Shown here piece by piece: positions 10,620 to 22,310 of a stretch of DNA of 64,000 bases. The notes under the pieces were generated by a model that saw only the letters and a program-made list of their open reading frames with translations, was not told the DNA's origin and did not search any database. Origin of the DNA: Tolypeutes matacus (Eukaryota; Chordata; Mammalia; Cingulata; Chlamyphoridae); NCBI GenBank assembly GCA_026826555.1, contig JAKSZT010021121.1:2240470-2304469 (forward strand). Reading direction: 5' to 3'. Made by a program: the position numbers and the translations under genes. Positions within the stretch are counted from its first letter, which is position 1, and every line of letters starts with the position of its first letter.

Positions 10620-10800
10620 GAATTTAGATTCATCCCTGGCTTCAAAATTTTCTATGTACTTTCAGGTACTCATTTGACCTCCCTCAGCCTCAGTTTCCCC
10701 ATCTGTAAAATGGAGATGCTGGTGATACCTCCCTTGCTTATTTCAAAGGACTATTAAGGGAAATCTAGTGAGAAACTTCATTTATACAATACAATATTCA
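10620..10800 (-). repeat. MIR SINE, antisense
   Basis: The diagnostic antisense MIR core 'CCTCAGTTTCCCCATCTGTAAAATGGAG' is very well preserved, with 'TCATTTGACCTCCCTCAG' before it. Confidence 0.88.
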
Positions 10801-11009
10801 ATAGCAGACATAGGGGATAATAAAAGTGGGAACACATTGTTATTTATAAGATTTATATGAATGTAAGGGATTTTTTACTGTTGTAATTATTATATTTGAG
10901 CAAATTAAATTTCAATCCACAAAGTACATAATACTGAAAGAGAAGAACTGCACCATTAATTCTGGCTTCAGAATCTCTGATAAGGCTACAGAAAATTCTA
11001 AACAATCTT

Positions 11010-11459
11010 TGTATTAATTTCCTAGGACTGCTATAACAAATTACCATTAATAGGGTGGCTTAAAACAAGAGAAATGTATTTTCTTACAATTCTGGAAGCT
11101 AGAAGTCCAAAATCAAGATGTCGGCAGGGCCATACTCTCTCTAATAGCACTAAGGGAGAATCTTTTCTTGCCTTTTCCTAGTTTCTGCTGGTGGCTGGCA
11201 ATCCCTGGCATTCCATGGTTTGTAGCTGAGTAATTTCAGTCTCTGCCTCCATCTTCACATCGCCTCTTCCCCCATGTGTCTCTGTGTTTCTTCTCCTTTT
11301 CTTATAAGGAGACCAGTCATATTGGGTTCAGGCCCACCCTACTTCAGTATTACCTCATTTTATTGCATCTGTAATGACCCTATTTCAAAGAAGGTGAAAT
11401 AGGTACTGAGTGTTAAGACTTGGCATGTATTTTAGGGGAACACAATTTGATCCATAATA
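11010..11459 (-). repeat. MaLR-type LTR, antisense, nearly complete
   Basis: Begins TGTATTAATTTCCTAGGACT and ends near GATCCATAATA, the expected TG...(C)A ends. Internal landmarks include GGTGGCTTAAAACAAGAG, TCTGGAAGCTAGAAGTCC, GTCGGCAGGGCCATACTC and ATTACCTCATTTTATTGC. Flanks ATCTT (11005-11009) and ATCTC (11460-11464) could be a 5-bp target duplication with one mismatch. It is probably a solo LTR, as no internal retroviral sequence is adjacent. Confidence 0.78.
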
Positions 11460-11489
11460 ATCTCTGATTTGGGCTGTGAACTTTTCTGA

Positions 11490-12290
11490 AACTGGAATTG
11501 TCTTACTTAGATTACCAACATTTCCCACCTGGATTTTTACAGTGGCCTCTTATCCTGTTTCCCTGCCCCAAGGCTTGACTCCAATTCATTCTACATATAG
11601 CAGACAAATCTAAAGACAACTTGCTTCAGCTTAAGGTCCTTCTGTGGATTTCTGCTCTTCTGAGAAGTTACACTTTTGAAATGTTTTTCAAGATTCTTTA
11701 AATCTTGGCCTCTGACAGTCTCTCCAGCCTCGCCTCTCCACACATCTCTCCTCACTCCAATAATGCTGTCTTGTGACTTCCCACCATAAACCCACAATAT
11801 ATCTTACAGTGACTCTGAGATACCTGAACCCTTGAAGATTCCAAAGGTCCCAAAGGTGATGTTCTCTATCACCTTGGGCCTTTGTATACTTCAGGTTAGA
11901 ACATCACTCGTCCTGAAACTTCCCACAGGTTCTTTCAGATCTTAACTTGAATATATCACTTCACTTCTTTTGAGGAATCTTGTATGACATTTCTCTTTTC
12001 TTTCTTCTTTCATAGCCCATATCAAACCTGATGTCTAATAATTGCTTGTATTTGATACAATTCATTGTCTGTGTCCTTTTCATGTTGATACTATACTCTG
12101 AGCTCTTTGAAGACACACACTGAGTCTCATCAAATTTCTCCTTCCATCACTTCCTTCCTTCCGTAGTTCATGAGTTACTGTTTTGGCCCAGACACTATAT
12201 TCTGCAGATGCTTGTGTCTGTATTGCCTAATATGATGCCTGATACAAAACAGGAAAGCAAGCAATAAATATGAATTAATTATTTAATTAT
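11490..12290 (+). repeat. L2 LINE 3' region, sense
   Basis: The L2 order of events is present: 'GTGGCCTCTTATCCTGTTTCCCTGC', 'AAGGTCCTTCTGTGGATTTCTGC', 'CACTTCTTTTGAGGAATCTTGTATGAC' and a terminal 'GCAAGCAATAAATATGAATTAATTA'. It is diverged and may carry short insertions near 12110-12200. No intact reading frame. Confidence 0.7.
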
Positions 12291-12539
12291 CAACCAATGA
12301 TCCAATCAATAATTTAGCTCAAACGGGTCCACTTGGAAGTTCAAGAAGATTCAACACCTTTTTTAACCTTCACATGTTGCCAGTCACGTTTTTACTTTTT
12401 TATTAGAAATAGATGGCCATGATTTTCAAGGATATACTATCCAGCTGTTGAATCACCCAGGTCCTTGATCTATCTTATTTGCCTTTTTTTGTGTTCTTGT
12501 TAGCTTGTTCTCCTGGGTGGTGTAAAAACATGGGCATAG

Positions 12540-12725
12540 AGTCCAAGGGGCCTGGGCACTTCCACTCTCAAAATGTGTGCTTTAGGCAAGTCGTTTCACT
12601 TCATTGAGTCTCATTGAACTTCTCTATAAAAAGGAGATGGTAATATCTAGTCTTGTAAGGAATAAATCAGGTGTGTAATAAATATCTGACACATTTCTTG
12701 GTAAAGAATTAGTATTGCAAAAATG
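12540..12725 (-). repeat. MIR SINE, antisense
   Basis: Shows 'AGTCCAAGGGGCCTGGGCAC', 'AGGCAAGTCGTTTCACTTCATTGAGTCTC' and 'TATAAAAAGGAGATGGTAATATC', in order as in antisense MIR. Confidence 0.75.
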
Positions 12726-12729
12726 TGTT

Positions 12730-13675
12730 TGCCTATTTCTTTTGCTCAACATCTACCTTATAAGTAAGACTAAAGGGGGAGGGGATTGTAAACAACAAAT
12801 GGATATTATCTGCTGAGAAAGTAGGGAGTTAGAACCACTGGCAAAGGCAAATTTTCACATTAACATTAGTACACTGGACAAATTATTAAGTCTCATTGGA
12901 CAAATTAAGGTGCATTTGTTTTCATATATGATATTAAGATTATTTTATGTGGGTTTTATGATTACTAAATGGGAGAAGGGATGCAAAGTCCTTCACCAAG
13001 GAACTGTTACATAGGGAAGCTTTGGTAAATTTTAGAGGCAATAATATTCATTATCCATCTTCATTCCCGTCAGTTTGGCCAGCTAAGCTCCACTTAAATT
13101 CTGAGATTCTTTAGTTCTGACAGCTGGTCCAGACTGGCATAGATGTTGGGGTAGGGGGCAAGTGACGGATTCCAGATGCCCTCCTGGGCATGACCTGCCC
13201 TTTATACGTTTTGACAGAATGTAGGGTGGAAAAGAACCAGACTATGCAACACTTTATTTTCCAGCCAATTGTAAAGCCCAAATGTGTTTTTGGATACCTT
13301 TGAGCCTTCCTGGGGGAGGGCTTTCTGTGCTGGGTGCTGGGACATGCTGGGATTGTGTTACCTTCTCTCCCTCTTGAGTCTTAATGGAAAAGCTAAATCA
13401 CAGACAGTGGAGAAATAGTGGCGTCAGGCATTGTTGAGACTTTCCATGTATTCCAATTACACATCATTTCCAGTTATAAATAGAGGTGCTGATTCCTATT
13501 GCTTAACTCTGGTGAGAAAGCATTTCTCAATATGGCACAGGGGCCAGTGATCAGCAGTGAGATCTTGCATAAGTCACTTAGGTTTTTCTGATTTTGCTGT
13601 TCCCCACCGTGGGGACCTGATGATCACATGTGAGGCAGCACAAGGTCATGATCAGAGCTGAGGTTCTGATGTGAG
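12730..13675. other. No assignable feature
   Basis: Apparently unique AT-rich to balanced DNA with no open frame of interest on either strand. No repeat signature was strong enough to name. Confidence 0.4.
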
Positions 13676-13679
13676 AGAG

Positions 13680-13892
13680 AACTGGGCTTAGAGTGCAGAA
13701 CAGTGTGTGACACTGGGCACATTACGTGGCCTCTCTGAGCCTCAGTTTTCTCTCCCCTTAAATTAGAATGATGGTTGGCCCAGTCTTGTAGAGCTAGTAT
13801 CTGGATTCAGAGAGATAATGTATGTAAAGCACTTTAGTCCAGTGCCTAGAACACACCAAAGGGTCAATCCACTTTTGTTACCATTATTATTA
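13680..13892 (-). repeat. MIR SINE, antisense
   Basis: Antisense MIR landmarks: 'CTGGGCACATTACGTGGCCTCTCTGAGCCTCAGTTTTC', 'GTATGTAAAGCACTTTAGTCCAGTGCCTAG', then 'TTGTTACCATTATTATTAGG'. It directly abuts a sense MIR. Confidence 0.88.
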
Positions 13893-13894
13893 GG

Positions 13895-14045
13895 AACAAA
13901 TGTTTATTGGGATCCTACCATGTTCAATATCCTCTAAGTGCATTATCATATCCAATCCTCACCACAGTCCTGAGAAGGGAGTATTATCTTCATGTTGAAT
14001 CTGAGAAAAACAAGACCTAGAGAATTCAAGTAACTTGTTTATCTT
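13895..14045 (+). repeat. MIR SINE, sense
   Basis: 'ACAAATGTTTATTGGGATCCTACCATG' through 'AGTGCATTATCATATCCAATCCTCACCACAG' to 'AGAATTCAAGTAACTTG'. It lies tail-to-tail with the antisense MIR on its left. Confidence 0.75.
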
Positions 14046-14049
14046 CTCA

Positions 14050-15060
14050 CTACACTATCAGTCATCTTTAACTTTAATTAGTTTACTAAATAATTATATC
14101 AGTCACAGGGCTTTGGAGGACTTTGGAGTTTGGAGATTTTGGAGAAACTCTTCACAGGGCTGACAGATTTTGATGTAAGAAGTAGAAGGAAATATAGGGG
14201 CAGCCTGTAGATGTGGCCCAGTGGGAGGTCTCTGAGCCTGATAGCATTGAGCAGCTTTATGAGTAAGACCCAGGAGGAAAGTCTGGAGAGAGGGAGTGAA
14301 ACAATGGAAAACTTTACTCACTCGAAAATTTATCCACAAGCCTGTCCTAGAGGGGAGAAATCAAATGTGATCTCATCAAAGCTTCCCCCACCTTGATCAT
14401 AGCCATATACTCTTGTGTGTGTGTATGGATGTGTGCATGTGGTTCTGCTTTGTTTTTCAGTCTACAAATGCTACCATACATTGTGTCAGCAGCCTTGTGT
14501 GTTAAGCACAGTAGAGTTCCTCTAGTTCATAAATGAGAAGACTGGCCTTGAGAGTGGCTTGCCCACATCTTAGAGGGTCTATCTACACATGTGCCCAGGT
14601 CTTTACCTCCCATGATATAGCTGCTCTGTTTCATTTCACACCTTGAATTTGAAAGGCCTCCAGACACCATGGATGTAAATATTTGCTCCCATCTCTTTTG
14701 TTAAAGATTTCAATGCTACTTACTGTCTTGAATTTTACCATGAAGACTTACTACAATGATATTCCACAGTAGTATCATATGATATCTTTACCATGGAAAA
14801 AGCAAAATTATAATTTAAAGTAGCAAGTCAAGACCAAGAGAAGAGTAAATACAGATATGCAAACCCTTTGTATCCACATGATTGATTATGTGGGCTTTTT
14901 ATGTGGCTGTGAGTTTCTCAGTAGCCAAAGAAAAAAGGGAGATAGATTTAGTCATTTGTTTTTAAGAAAATCATAGTTCTGGAGTCAAAGAAATTGTATG
15001 CAAACATTTAGATCTCAGATAAGTCTTCTCAAGTGGCCTTAGCATTTACTCACTACTGTT
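14050..15060. other. Mostly unassigned; one weak MIR trace
   Basis: A possible sense MIR remnant lies at about 14475-14640 ('TTCATAAATGAGAAGACTGGCCTTGAGAG', 'GCTTGCCCACATCTTAGAGG'). A TG-rich stretch is at 14413-14440. Short open frames at 14103-14396 overlap on opposite strands and look fortuitous. Confidence 0.35.
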
Positions 15061-15064
15061 TACT

Positions 15065-15560
15065 AGCTAGTATGGGCCAGGCATTGTGTTTAGACATATG
15101 TCCAGAGGATAAACAAATACTGTCTTTGTCCATGTGAAGCTTTGTTTGAGTTAGGGAAAGAGACATTAAAAATCATGCACTTTTATACATCATGAAAATG
15201 GTATTAATGGAGACGGATAAGGTGATGGGAGAGAATATGGAGGGACTTTGTTTATTCTAAGAGTTGAGGAAGGTCTGTCAAGTAAGTGATGTTTCAGCTA
15301 AGAATGGAAGAGTGACTAGGTTTTAATAATATGGAGCATGGGATGGGGGAGAATAGAGTTTCTGTATAGCAAGAACAACAGATGCAAAGGCCCCGAAACA
15401 CCTAAGAACTTGATGCATTCCAGGAACTGAAAGGAGGGCAGCATGGAACACAGGAAAAGAATGGCCTGAGATGAGCCCTTAGAGTCCAAGAGCCAGATCC
15501 TCCAGGGCTCATGGAGCACCTCAGTAGAGTGTGTTGTCCTAGAGGAAGCCGTTAAAGCCA
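15065..15560 (-). repeat. L2 LINE, antisense
   Basis: Begins 'TATGGGCCAGGCATTGTG' and proceeds through 'GGCAAGAACAACAGATGCAAAGGCCCCG'-like and 'GGAACTGAAAGGAGGGCAG' blocks, the expected antisense L2 order. Minus-strand frames here are not full-length L2 ORF2. Confidence 0.78.
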
Positions 15561-15561
15561 C

Positions 15562-16555
15562 TGAAGGGCCGTGAGGAGGTTATGGAGACATCCTGGCCAG
15601 TGACTGGTCTGGCTGAGTGATGAGGAATACAATGTGGTGTGGATAGCCTCAAAAGACATCCTGGAGATAGAAACTCTGCCCACTCGGTGCAAACATCTTC
15701 ATTACTGCACAGAGAAAAGTCCTGGGCAGTGTCTTCCAACCTCCAAATCACAGAAACCAGGACCTGTTGAAGAAGGGTGAGGCAGAAATCCAAGCTTCTT
15801 TTAAATGGTCAGTAATGCCTTTGCTGCTTTCTCATTTGTGAGGCAGGAGACAATTAGAGAGACTCAGATACGTGCACCAGACGCAGTCACTACAACTCAC
15901 ATCTGGGAGTTTTCAAGAGCAACTGAAAAAAAAAAAGGTATTTCCACTTCCTCCATATGCTTTTTTTTTTGGTCATAAGTCGGGGGTATGGTCCCACAGT
16001 TGTAGTGGTGAGAAGCAGGCATGACAGGTCTGGCAGAGCAAAACTCAAGTGTTTCCCACAGATTTTTTTTTTCATTGAGGAACTAGGTCTCCCTCTGTGG
16101 CAGATGCTGGCATTTCTGGGTGCCTAACTTCTAAGGGGATCAGCACATTATGGGTTTGAAGAAAGAAGAAGTCGGGCGCCATGCCTTGTGCTGCGACGTA
16201 GTAGCTTAGTCACCCCAGTGGGCACATCTGTGCCCAGAATTTGTCAGCTTGTGTCAGAAGACAATGGACCCTTGTTGCCTGTATCCTAAACGATGACTTC
16301 ATGGTCCTTTTAAGGCCGCATAGGAGTTGGGCTGGAGGGAGTCAGGGATTAATGGAGTTAAAGGGGCACAATTCAAAGATTGAGTTTTGTATTGCATAAA
16401 ATCTGGAGTGCTTCCTATCTTGGAAACTGTAAAGTCCAAAGCCTTAACTGTGTTGGTAATTAGGACCCATGTTTCCCTCCATTTAGCTAATTTTAAAAGG
16501 AATTGGGGTAATGTGTTTAGACTTATTTCCCTTTCCTGTCGTGAAAGCATGATGT
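15562..16555. other. Apparently unique DNA
   Basis: Contains A/T homopolymer runs (about 15925, 15960, 16063) and a small CpG-containing patch at 16168-16195. Open frames (for example 84 codons at 15539-15793 minus) show no recognisable domain. Confidence 0.35.
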
Positions 16556-16557
16556 AG

Positions 16558-16803
16558 AGCGGTGGCTTTTAAAATTTTTTGATTATGATCCATAGTAAGA
16601 AATACATTTTATATTGAGCTCCAGAGTGCACATGTGTACTGAAACAAAGTTTCATGAAAAATAGTGTTACAATGTACAATACACACTAACAGTTTCTATT
16701 CTATTTTTTAATGATTTCATTTTAAAAAACAAAAAGGTGTTTGTGACCCAAGTACATTGGTTTCATGACCCCCTAATAAACTGTGACCTGGAATTGGAAA
16801 ACA
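16558..16803. mobile_element. hAT-Charlie-type MITE
   Basis: The left part reads GGTGGCTTTTAAAATTTTTTGATTATGATCC and the right part 'GTGACCTGGAATTGGAAAACAC', with internal 'GTAAGAAATACATTTTATAT' and 'TTTCATGACCCCCTAATAAAC'. This is the arrangement of a Charlie-derived MITE (MER58-like group). Orientation and exact family are uncertain. Confidence 0.6.
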
Positions 16804-16804
16804 C

Positions 16805-17400
16805 AGTTATAGAGGAAAGAGCATGGGTTTTTGGAGGCCTAACTCTCCAATTTAAGTGCTATGGGAAGTTTTCTGAGTCTTGGTGTAGCAGTTAGCATGG
16901 GTTAGGTTATGCTTCAGTAATAAACAACCCCAAAATTTCAAAACCACAGAAGTTTTTCATACTCATACTACATTGAAGCTCTACTCCTTGTAGTGAGTCA
17001 GTCAGGTACCCAAGACACAGGGACCTCCCTTTCAACTCTGCTTCCCTGGTTGCTGTGAGAGCAATTTGACTTCCAGCTCTGACTCTTTCTTGTTGTACAA
17101 GTCATAGAATGAGGGTTGACTTCAGAGGATGTGAATTGTGTGGTCACATGAGGCCTGGTGCTCAGAGGGCTTTGTGCTTGATTAGCTCCTCTGCCAACAC
17201 TGTCTTAAAATTCTTAATTTTTGTAAAAAGAGCTCCATTTTTCATTTTGTGCAGGTCTCCACAATTATGTAATTGGTCCTGCCTACAACCTCTTTGAGTC
17301 TCCATTTCTCATGTGTAAAATGGATTAAAAGTGCAGAACTCATAGGGTTCTTAAGAGGACTAAGAGAAGGAACATATGGTAATAGAAGGTACTAGATAGA
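16805..17400 (-). repeat. MIR SINE, antisense, split by an insertion
   Basis: The left half ('GAGCATGGGTTTTTGGAGGC ... GTTTTCTGAGTCT') and the right half ('TGAGTCTCCATTTCTCATG' through 'TGTAAAATGGATTAAAAGTG') join into a continuous antisense MIR when 16881-17294 is removed. TGAGTCT occurs at both junctions (16874-16880 and 17295-17301). Confidence 0.72.
16881..17294. mobile_element. 414-bp insertion into a MIR
   Basis: Flanked by a perfect 7-bp TGAGTCT repeat, consistent with a target-site duplication. The interior begins like the repeat at 9530 ('GGTTATGCTTCAGTAATAAACAACCCC') and later reads 'TCTTAAAATTCTTAATTTTTG', a motif of an old mammalian repeat that I cannot name. A 62-codon open frame (17109-17297) is fortuitous. 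Confidence 0.55.
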
Positions 17401-17439
17401 ATTGCTGCTTTTAACTTGCTGGCCTCATTTTCAGTGGTA

Positions 17440-18470
17440 TCTCTACAGAAAACCTCTACTTAATCAAACTAGTCTTCTTAGGTTGAAATACTGTACTTCC
17501 TTATGGTGCCATCCCCAGTTCCTCACCCACTGCCAATCTGGAATATCTTTCCTTCTCCCATCTGCTTATCTGAATTTTGTTCATTGTTTAAGACCCAACT
17601 TTAATGCCTCTGCCAGGCTGTCTTTCATGATTGCCCAAGTCTCTCTTCAGACCCCAACAGCATTAGTTGTAGATCCTTCCTTCATGACTCTTCTCACTCT
17701 AGCTCCCTCCTCTCCTTTCTACTTCTCCCACTCTTGTTCGGAATCCTTCACTTCTTCCTTAGAACATTTAGCAGTCTCTTGACTGGTTGCCCCATCTCCA
17801 GTTGGCCCTTCAATCGTGCCCTGTACAATGCCAGAGTTGTCTTCACATTATATTAAAATGCCTTTTCTATCATGCCACTTCCACGTTCAGAAATCTTCTG
17901 GCTTCTATTGCCTAAAGGTCTTGGTCTTGCATTTAGGATCAGGCCCTGAGTTCCCTCTTCTAGTCTCCTTTTCCTCTGCTCCCTTCATAAAGGCTGCCCC
18001 TTTGTTCCATACACTGTCTCTGAAATGGAACTTATTCTCCTGCCTTCAGTCCTTTGCACATTGGCTCCTTCTGCCTGACCTGTCCCCAACCCTCACCTGG
18101 AGAATTTAACCTACCTTCACTACTTGGCTGAAATCCAGCCTCCTCCCCAAAGACCTCGTGTACAGGACCATGATGGATAGACTCCCTCCTTCCTCTGAAT
18201 ACCTATAGTACTGCTTGGAATTTGACACTTACCCTATATGTGTTGGGTAATTCATCTAATGTCTTGGTTGCCTTTTCAGCTGCCAGAGAACAGGGACAAT
18301 AACAAGATATGTATGTCAGCCACACTCTGGGAGTGCCCTAGAAGGAAGGACTCCTGCAGAGATTGCCTAGGGCTTTTCCCAATCCCCTCAGCTGGTCTTA
18401 ATTATCTTTTCTCTGGGCCCTCTTGGCACTTGGTACATTTTTCTAGCATTCTCACTTCTTTCCACTTGAG
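17440..18470 (+). repeat. L2 LINE 3' region, sense (possibly two joined copies)
   Basis: Long pyrimidine-rich L2-type sequence: 'TCATTGTTTAAGACCCAACTTTAATGCC', 'CTGTCTTTCATGATTGCCC', 'CTTCAGTCCTTTGCACATTGGC' and 'CCAGAGAACAGGGACAATAAC'. The order partly restarts near 17750, so two L2 fragments may be adjacent. Open frames of 97-126 codons are remnants or chance, not intact L2 ORF2. Confidence 0.75.
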
Positions 18471-18489
18471 TTATTTCTTGACATGACCA

Positions 18490-20168
18490 ACTCCCCCACT
18501 AGGCATGTCTTATTCGTAACTACAACTCTACCGCCTCTCACATGGCCAGGTGTCCAGGTGACAGTTAGTGAATGGATGATAGATAGATGGAGAAACAGAA
18601 ACCCAGGTAGAAAGGGAAGATTGCTAGTTGATGACAATGATGTGTATCTGGGGTGCTGGTGGTGCATATATCTCTAAATGTAAGATAAATTAGACTGTGG
18701 TGGCAATTGATCCCAAATTCTTATTGACTCCAAAAAAAAATTTTTTTTTTTATTTCTCATTTAAATTCATGTCCATCCAGAATCTGGTGCAATTTTACTC
18801 CATTCTTTCTTTACCTTGGGACCAAGACTGAAATGAAATCTTGATCTGGGACCTGCTATTCCTGTGGAAGAAGAAAAGGAAAGAATGATGGCTCTTAAGA
18901 TATCTATGGAAAAATGGCCTTTGTCATTTCTACTCTTGGCCAAAGCACATCTTGTGGCCACTGAGAGGGTAATACTCTCAGAGGGATGGAAGAGTGGCAG
19001 CAGGTATTTGGACAAGAACACAATATGCTACAGTGAGTAATGCTCCATCTAGAGAGAACTCCACTAGTGAATCACTCCTGGCCTCTCCCCACATGAATAC
19101 CCATTATGACCAGGGGCGATGGAGAGACTCAACCACATGGAGAGTTTGGATCCAGGAACTGGACATACATGTCTGTGCATCTGCCTCATCCTTTCCTCTA
19201 GAGCATGAACTGCCTCTAGGGCTCTACCTACCCTTCAGAGATCAGGGAAGAGACTCTTTGGATTCAGAGTTGCTTGTACCTGAGAAGGTAAATCAGTTTA
19301 ATCCTGGGGTTCAGTATTGGTAAGTCCATTTATTCATTGATTGAAGCCACATTATCTAATACCAGCTTCACAACTAAAAATATTTTGTTCTTCTTTTGCC
19401 TTACTCATCTGCCTTATTCCTCAATTGTTCAGAACTTGACTAAGGAAGAAGGGTATAATCTTCTGAGACCCACTAATAACTATTGCCCTCTATTACTTGA
19501 GAGTTTATAGAAATACCAGATTATGTTACTAATGTATTTATTCTCAATGACAAGAAGAAAGACTTCAACATGGCTGCTTTTGGTATTGTCTCACCTAATG
19601 GACTTCTCCAGTCATAAAAGAAAGAATGGTATTATGAATACAGTACCTAACTTGTTGCTTCCTACTCCAGGATTATCTTATAGAAAGACATTATAGGCAT
19701 CCTGGGACAACCTGGTTATTTTACAATCAGAAATCAGAGAACAATAGGACATGGACCTGGGGGTAACATCTTATAGTGAACACTGTACTTTTGTATTCAA
19801 AGGAAACCCTCTTGAAAAACCCTGAAGCCTGACTGTTCACAGTAATCTTGGCCAGTAGAGTGTCCCAAGATTCCTTTGTGCGGGAATGTGCTCAAAAGCA
19901 GAGCATGTCTATCCTTCTGTAATAGAGTGCTTTGCTGAAGCCAGAGCTGTGATTCATATGTTTCTCCCAAGTGGAGTTAGTGATACCCCCACTACAAAGC
20001 ATCTATTCACATGAGTTGTTAGTTATTATACTTAGATGAGGCTTGAGTTTTTAACTGGTTGATGAGGGAGATATTCTGTTATGCTGTCAGAAGAGAAAGG
20101 TGAGAGGAAAAGGTGAGAAAGACAATATTGTGATTTATTTCTACCAGTCTGGCTGATAAGAGAAAGAG
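18490..20168. other. Mostly unassigned; possible old repeat at 18880-19030
   Basis: 'TTCTACTCTTGGCCAAAGCACATC' and the following purine-rich part resemble the tail of a mammalian MER/LTR-type repeat. An A9/T11 run is at 18732-18751. A plus-strand frame of 109 codons (18994-19323) has no domain. No gene is supported. Confidence 0.35.
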
Positions 20169-21180
20169 TCAGTGTTTTAGTTTGCTAAATGCTGCCAATG
20201 CAATATACCAGAAATGAGTTTGCTTTTACAATGGGAATTTATTAATTTAAAAGCTTACAATTCTGAGGCCATGAAAGAGTCCATATCTCATCAGAGATGA
20301 TTTCTCACTGAGCTTCAGTTGTGGGCAATCAGGCACATGGCAGGACAAAATAGCGGCTCTGCTGGTCTCCACCTTCTCCTACAGGTTCACTTTATATACT
20401 AGCTGCAGCTGTGGGTGATCGGATACGTGGCAGGGTCCACTCGTCTCTCCCCTCTCCTCTGGGCCTCATTGCTTTCAGCTTGAGGCTGCTCCCTCTGTGG
20501 TATTGTCTCACCTGGGTTCATTGATTTCAACTTCTGGAGGCTTCTCTCTGTCTCTGTGGCCTTTTTCCTGCATCGGCAGCTTTTTATTCCTCCATTAATA
20601 AAGGACTCCAGTAAGAGAATTAAGAACCATCCTGGGTCATGTCCTACTGAAGGGATCTAATCAAATAGAAAGACCCTTAACTGAGTCTAATCAAAAGGTC
20701 CCTAGTATAGATGGGGGGCAAGATGGTGGCAGAGTAAGGAGCTCCAAGAGTCAGCTTGTCCTACAGGGCAGTTAGTAACCACCCAGAGCTATCTAAAGCA
20801 CCTGTTTGGGGGCCTAGGAGACCAAAAGAGCATCCAGAAACATCCTTGAGAGAATGGAAGGAGGAAACTGCTCATCTACATTGAAAATTCGTGGGAAGAG
20901 CACTCCACGCCATGGAGGCCAGTGCCTATCCTCCACTGACAGTACAAGCCACCTAAGGAGCTATTGCATAACTGGAGTTGGAGGTTCCATTTCCCAAAAC
21001 GGGGGAGGAAGAGATGGTTGGGCACTAACTTCAGCTACTGATTAGTAAATTTGGCTGGCTAAAGTATAATTCTAAGAAGAGCTAAAGTTTGAATCTGTCC
21101 AAGTTGGAAAGAGGCCAATAACTGCCATTTTAACTCCACCCCCAGCATGAGAGGAAGCAGGACTGATTGAAAATCACAAT

Positions 21181-22310
21181 GATGGTAGGGACAGGTTTCT
21201 TTCCACCCAGATCAGACTGCAGCTTTAGCCTAGGCTCCAGCCCCACCTCTAGCAGGGAGAAAGCTGGGGGGACCTACACCAGCCTCTCCAGATAACTGCA
21301 GGCATTTTCAGCTTGCACAGACTAGATAGTCAGACACCTGGGGCTCCATCCCCACCCCCAATAGGCTGGGAGGGGAACTATGTTTCCTCAGCCTCTCTGG
21401 GTAATGCAAGTGGTTTTGGGCTGCATGGACTGGTTTGTTGAGTGCCTTCAATTCCATCACTGACTCCCCCTGCATAGGATAGGAGGGTGCTGGTGTTTCT
21501 TCAGCCTCTCTGGGCAACTGCAGGTGCTTTCAGCTCACACAGACTGGATAGTCAGACAATTAAGGCTCCATCCCCACCTTCCAATAGTATAGGAGGGGAG
21601 CTGTGTTTCCTAGGCCTATTTAGGCAACTGCATGTGCTTTCAGCCTGGTTTGATGAACACCTTCAATTCCATCACTGCCTACCTTATAGGATAAGAGGCA
21701 GCTGGTGTTCTTCAGCATTTCTGGGCAACTGCAGACACTTTCAGCCCCCAGACTAGATCCTTAGATACTTGTAGCTCCATCCCCACACCCCAATAGGATA
21801 GGAGGGGAGCTGTATTTCTTCATTCTCTCTGTGCAACTGCAGGCACTTATGGCATTCACAGACTGGACTGTTGGGCTCCTGTGGTTCCATCCCCACCCCT
21901 TAAAGGGCAGAAGGAACAGTACTCCCTCAGCCTCTCAGGGAAACTGCAGGTACTTTCAGCCCACATGGATTAGTTTATTAATCCATGTGGGTTAATCTGG
22001 AAAGTCCATCCCTACTCTTGGCAGAAGAGTAGGGGATCCAGTGCTATTGCAGTCTACCTGGCAACTGCAGTCAGTTTTGATCCACACAGCTTAGTTTGCT
22101 ACCCACACCTGCAGTTCCACCCCTGCCTTAGGCAGGAGAGGAAAGGGTGTGAAGCTTCATCAACCTCTCCAGGCAACTACACATGGTCTTGGCCTGCATA
22201 GCTTGGATTACTAAACATGGTTGTGGCTCTGTCCCTCCCCCCTGGCAGAGGAGAAAGGTGGGAGAAGCATCATCAGTTCCTGGAGCAATGCAGGCAGTTT
22301 CAGCCTCCAC
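21181..22310 (+). repeat. Tandem ~110-bp monomer array in the L1 5' UTR
   Basis: The phrase 'GCAACTGCAGG' or a variant recurs at about 21294, 21403, 21516, 21626, 21727, 21835, 21942, 22063, 22175 and 22287. Spacings are 109, 113, 110, 101, 108, 107, 121, 112 and 112 bp. Each unit also carries a 'CTCCATCCCCAC' or 'TTCCATCAC' segment and a 'GGAGGGGAGCTGTGTTTC' segment. By analogy with monomeric mouse L1 promoters, the array could have been the promoter of the donor L1; that role is inference. Confidence 0.85.
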
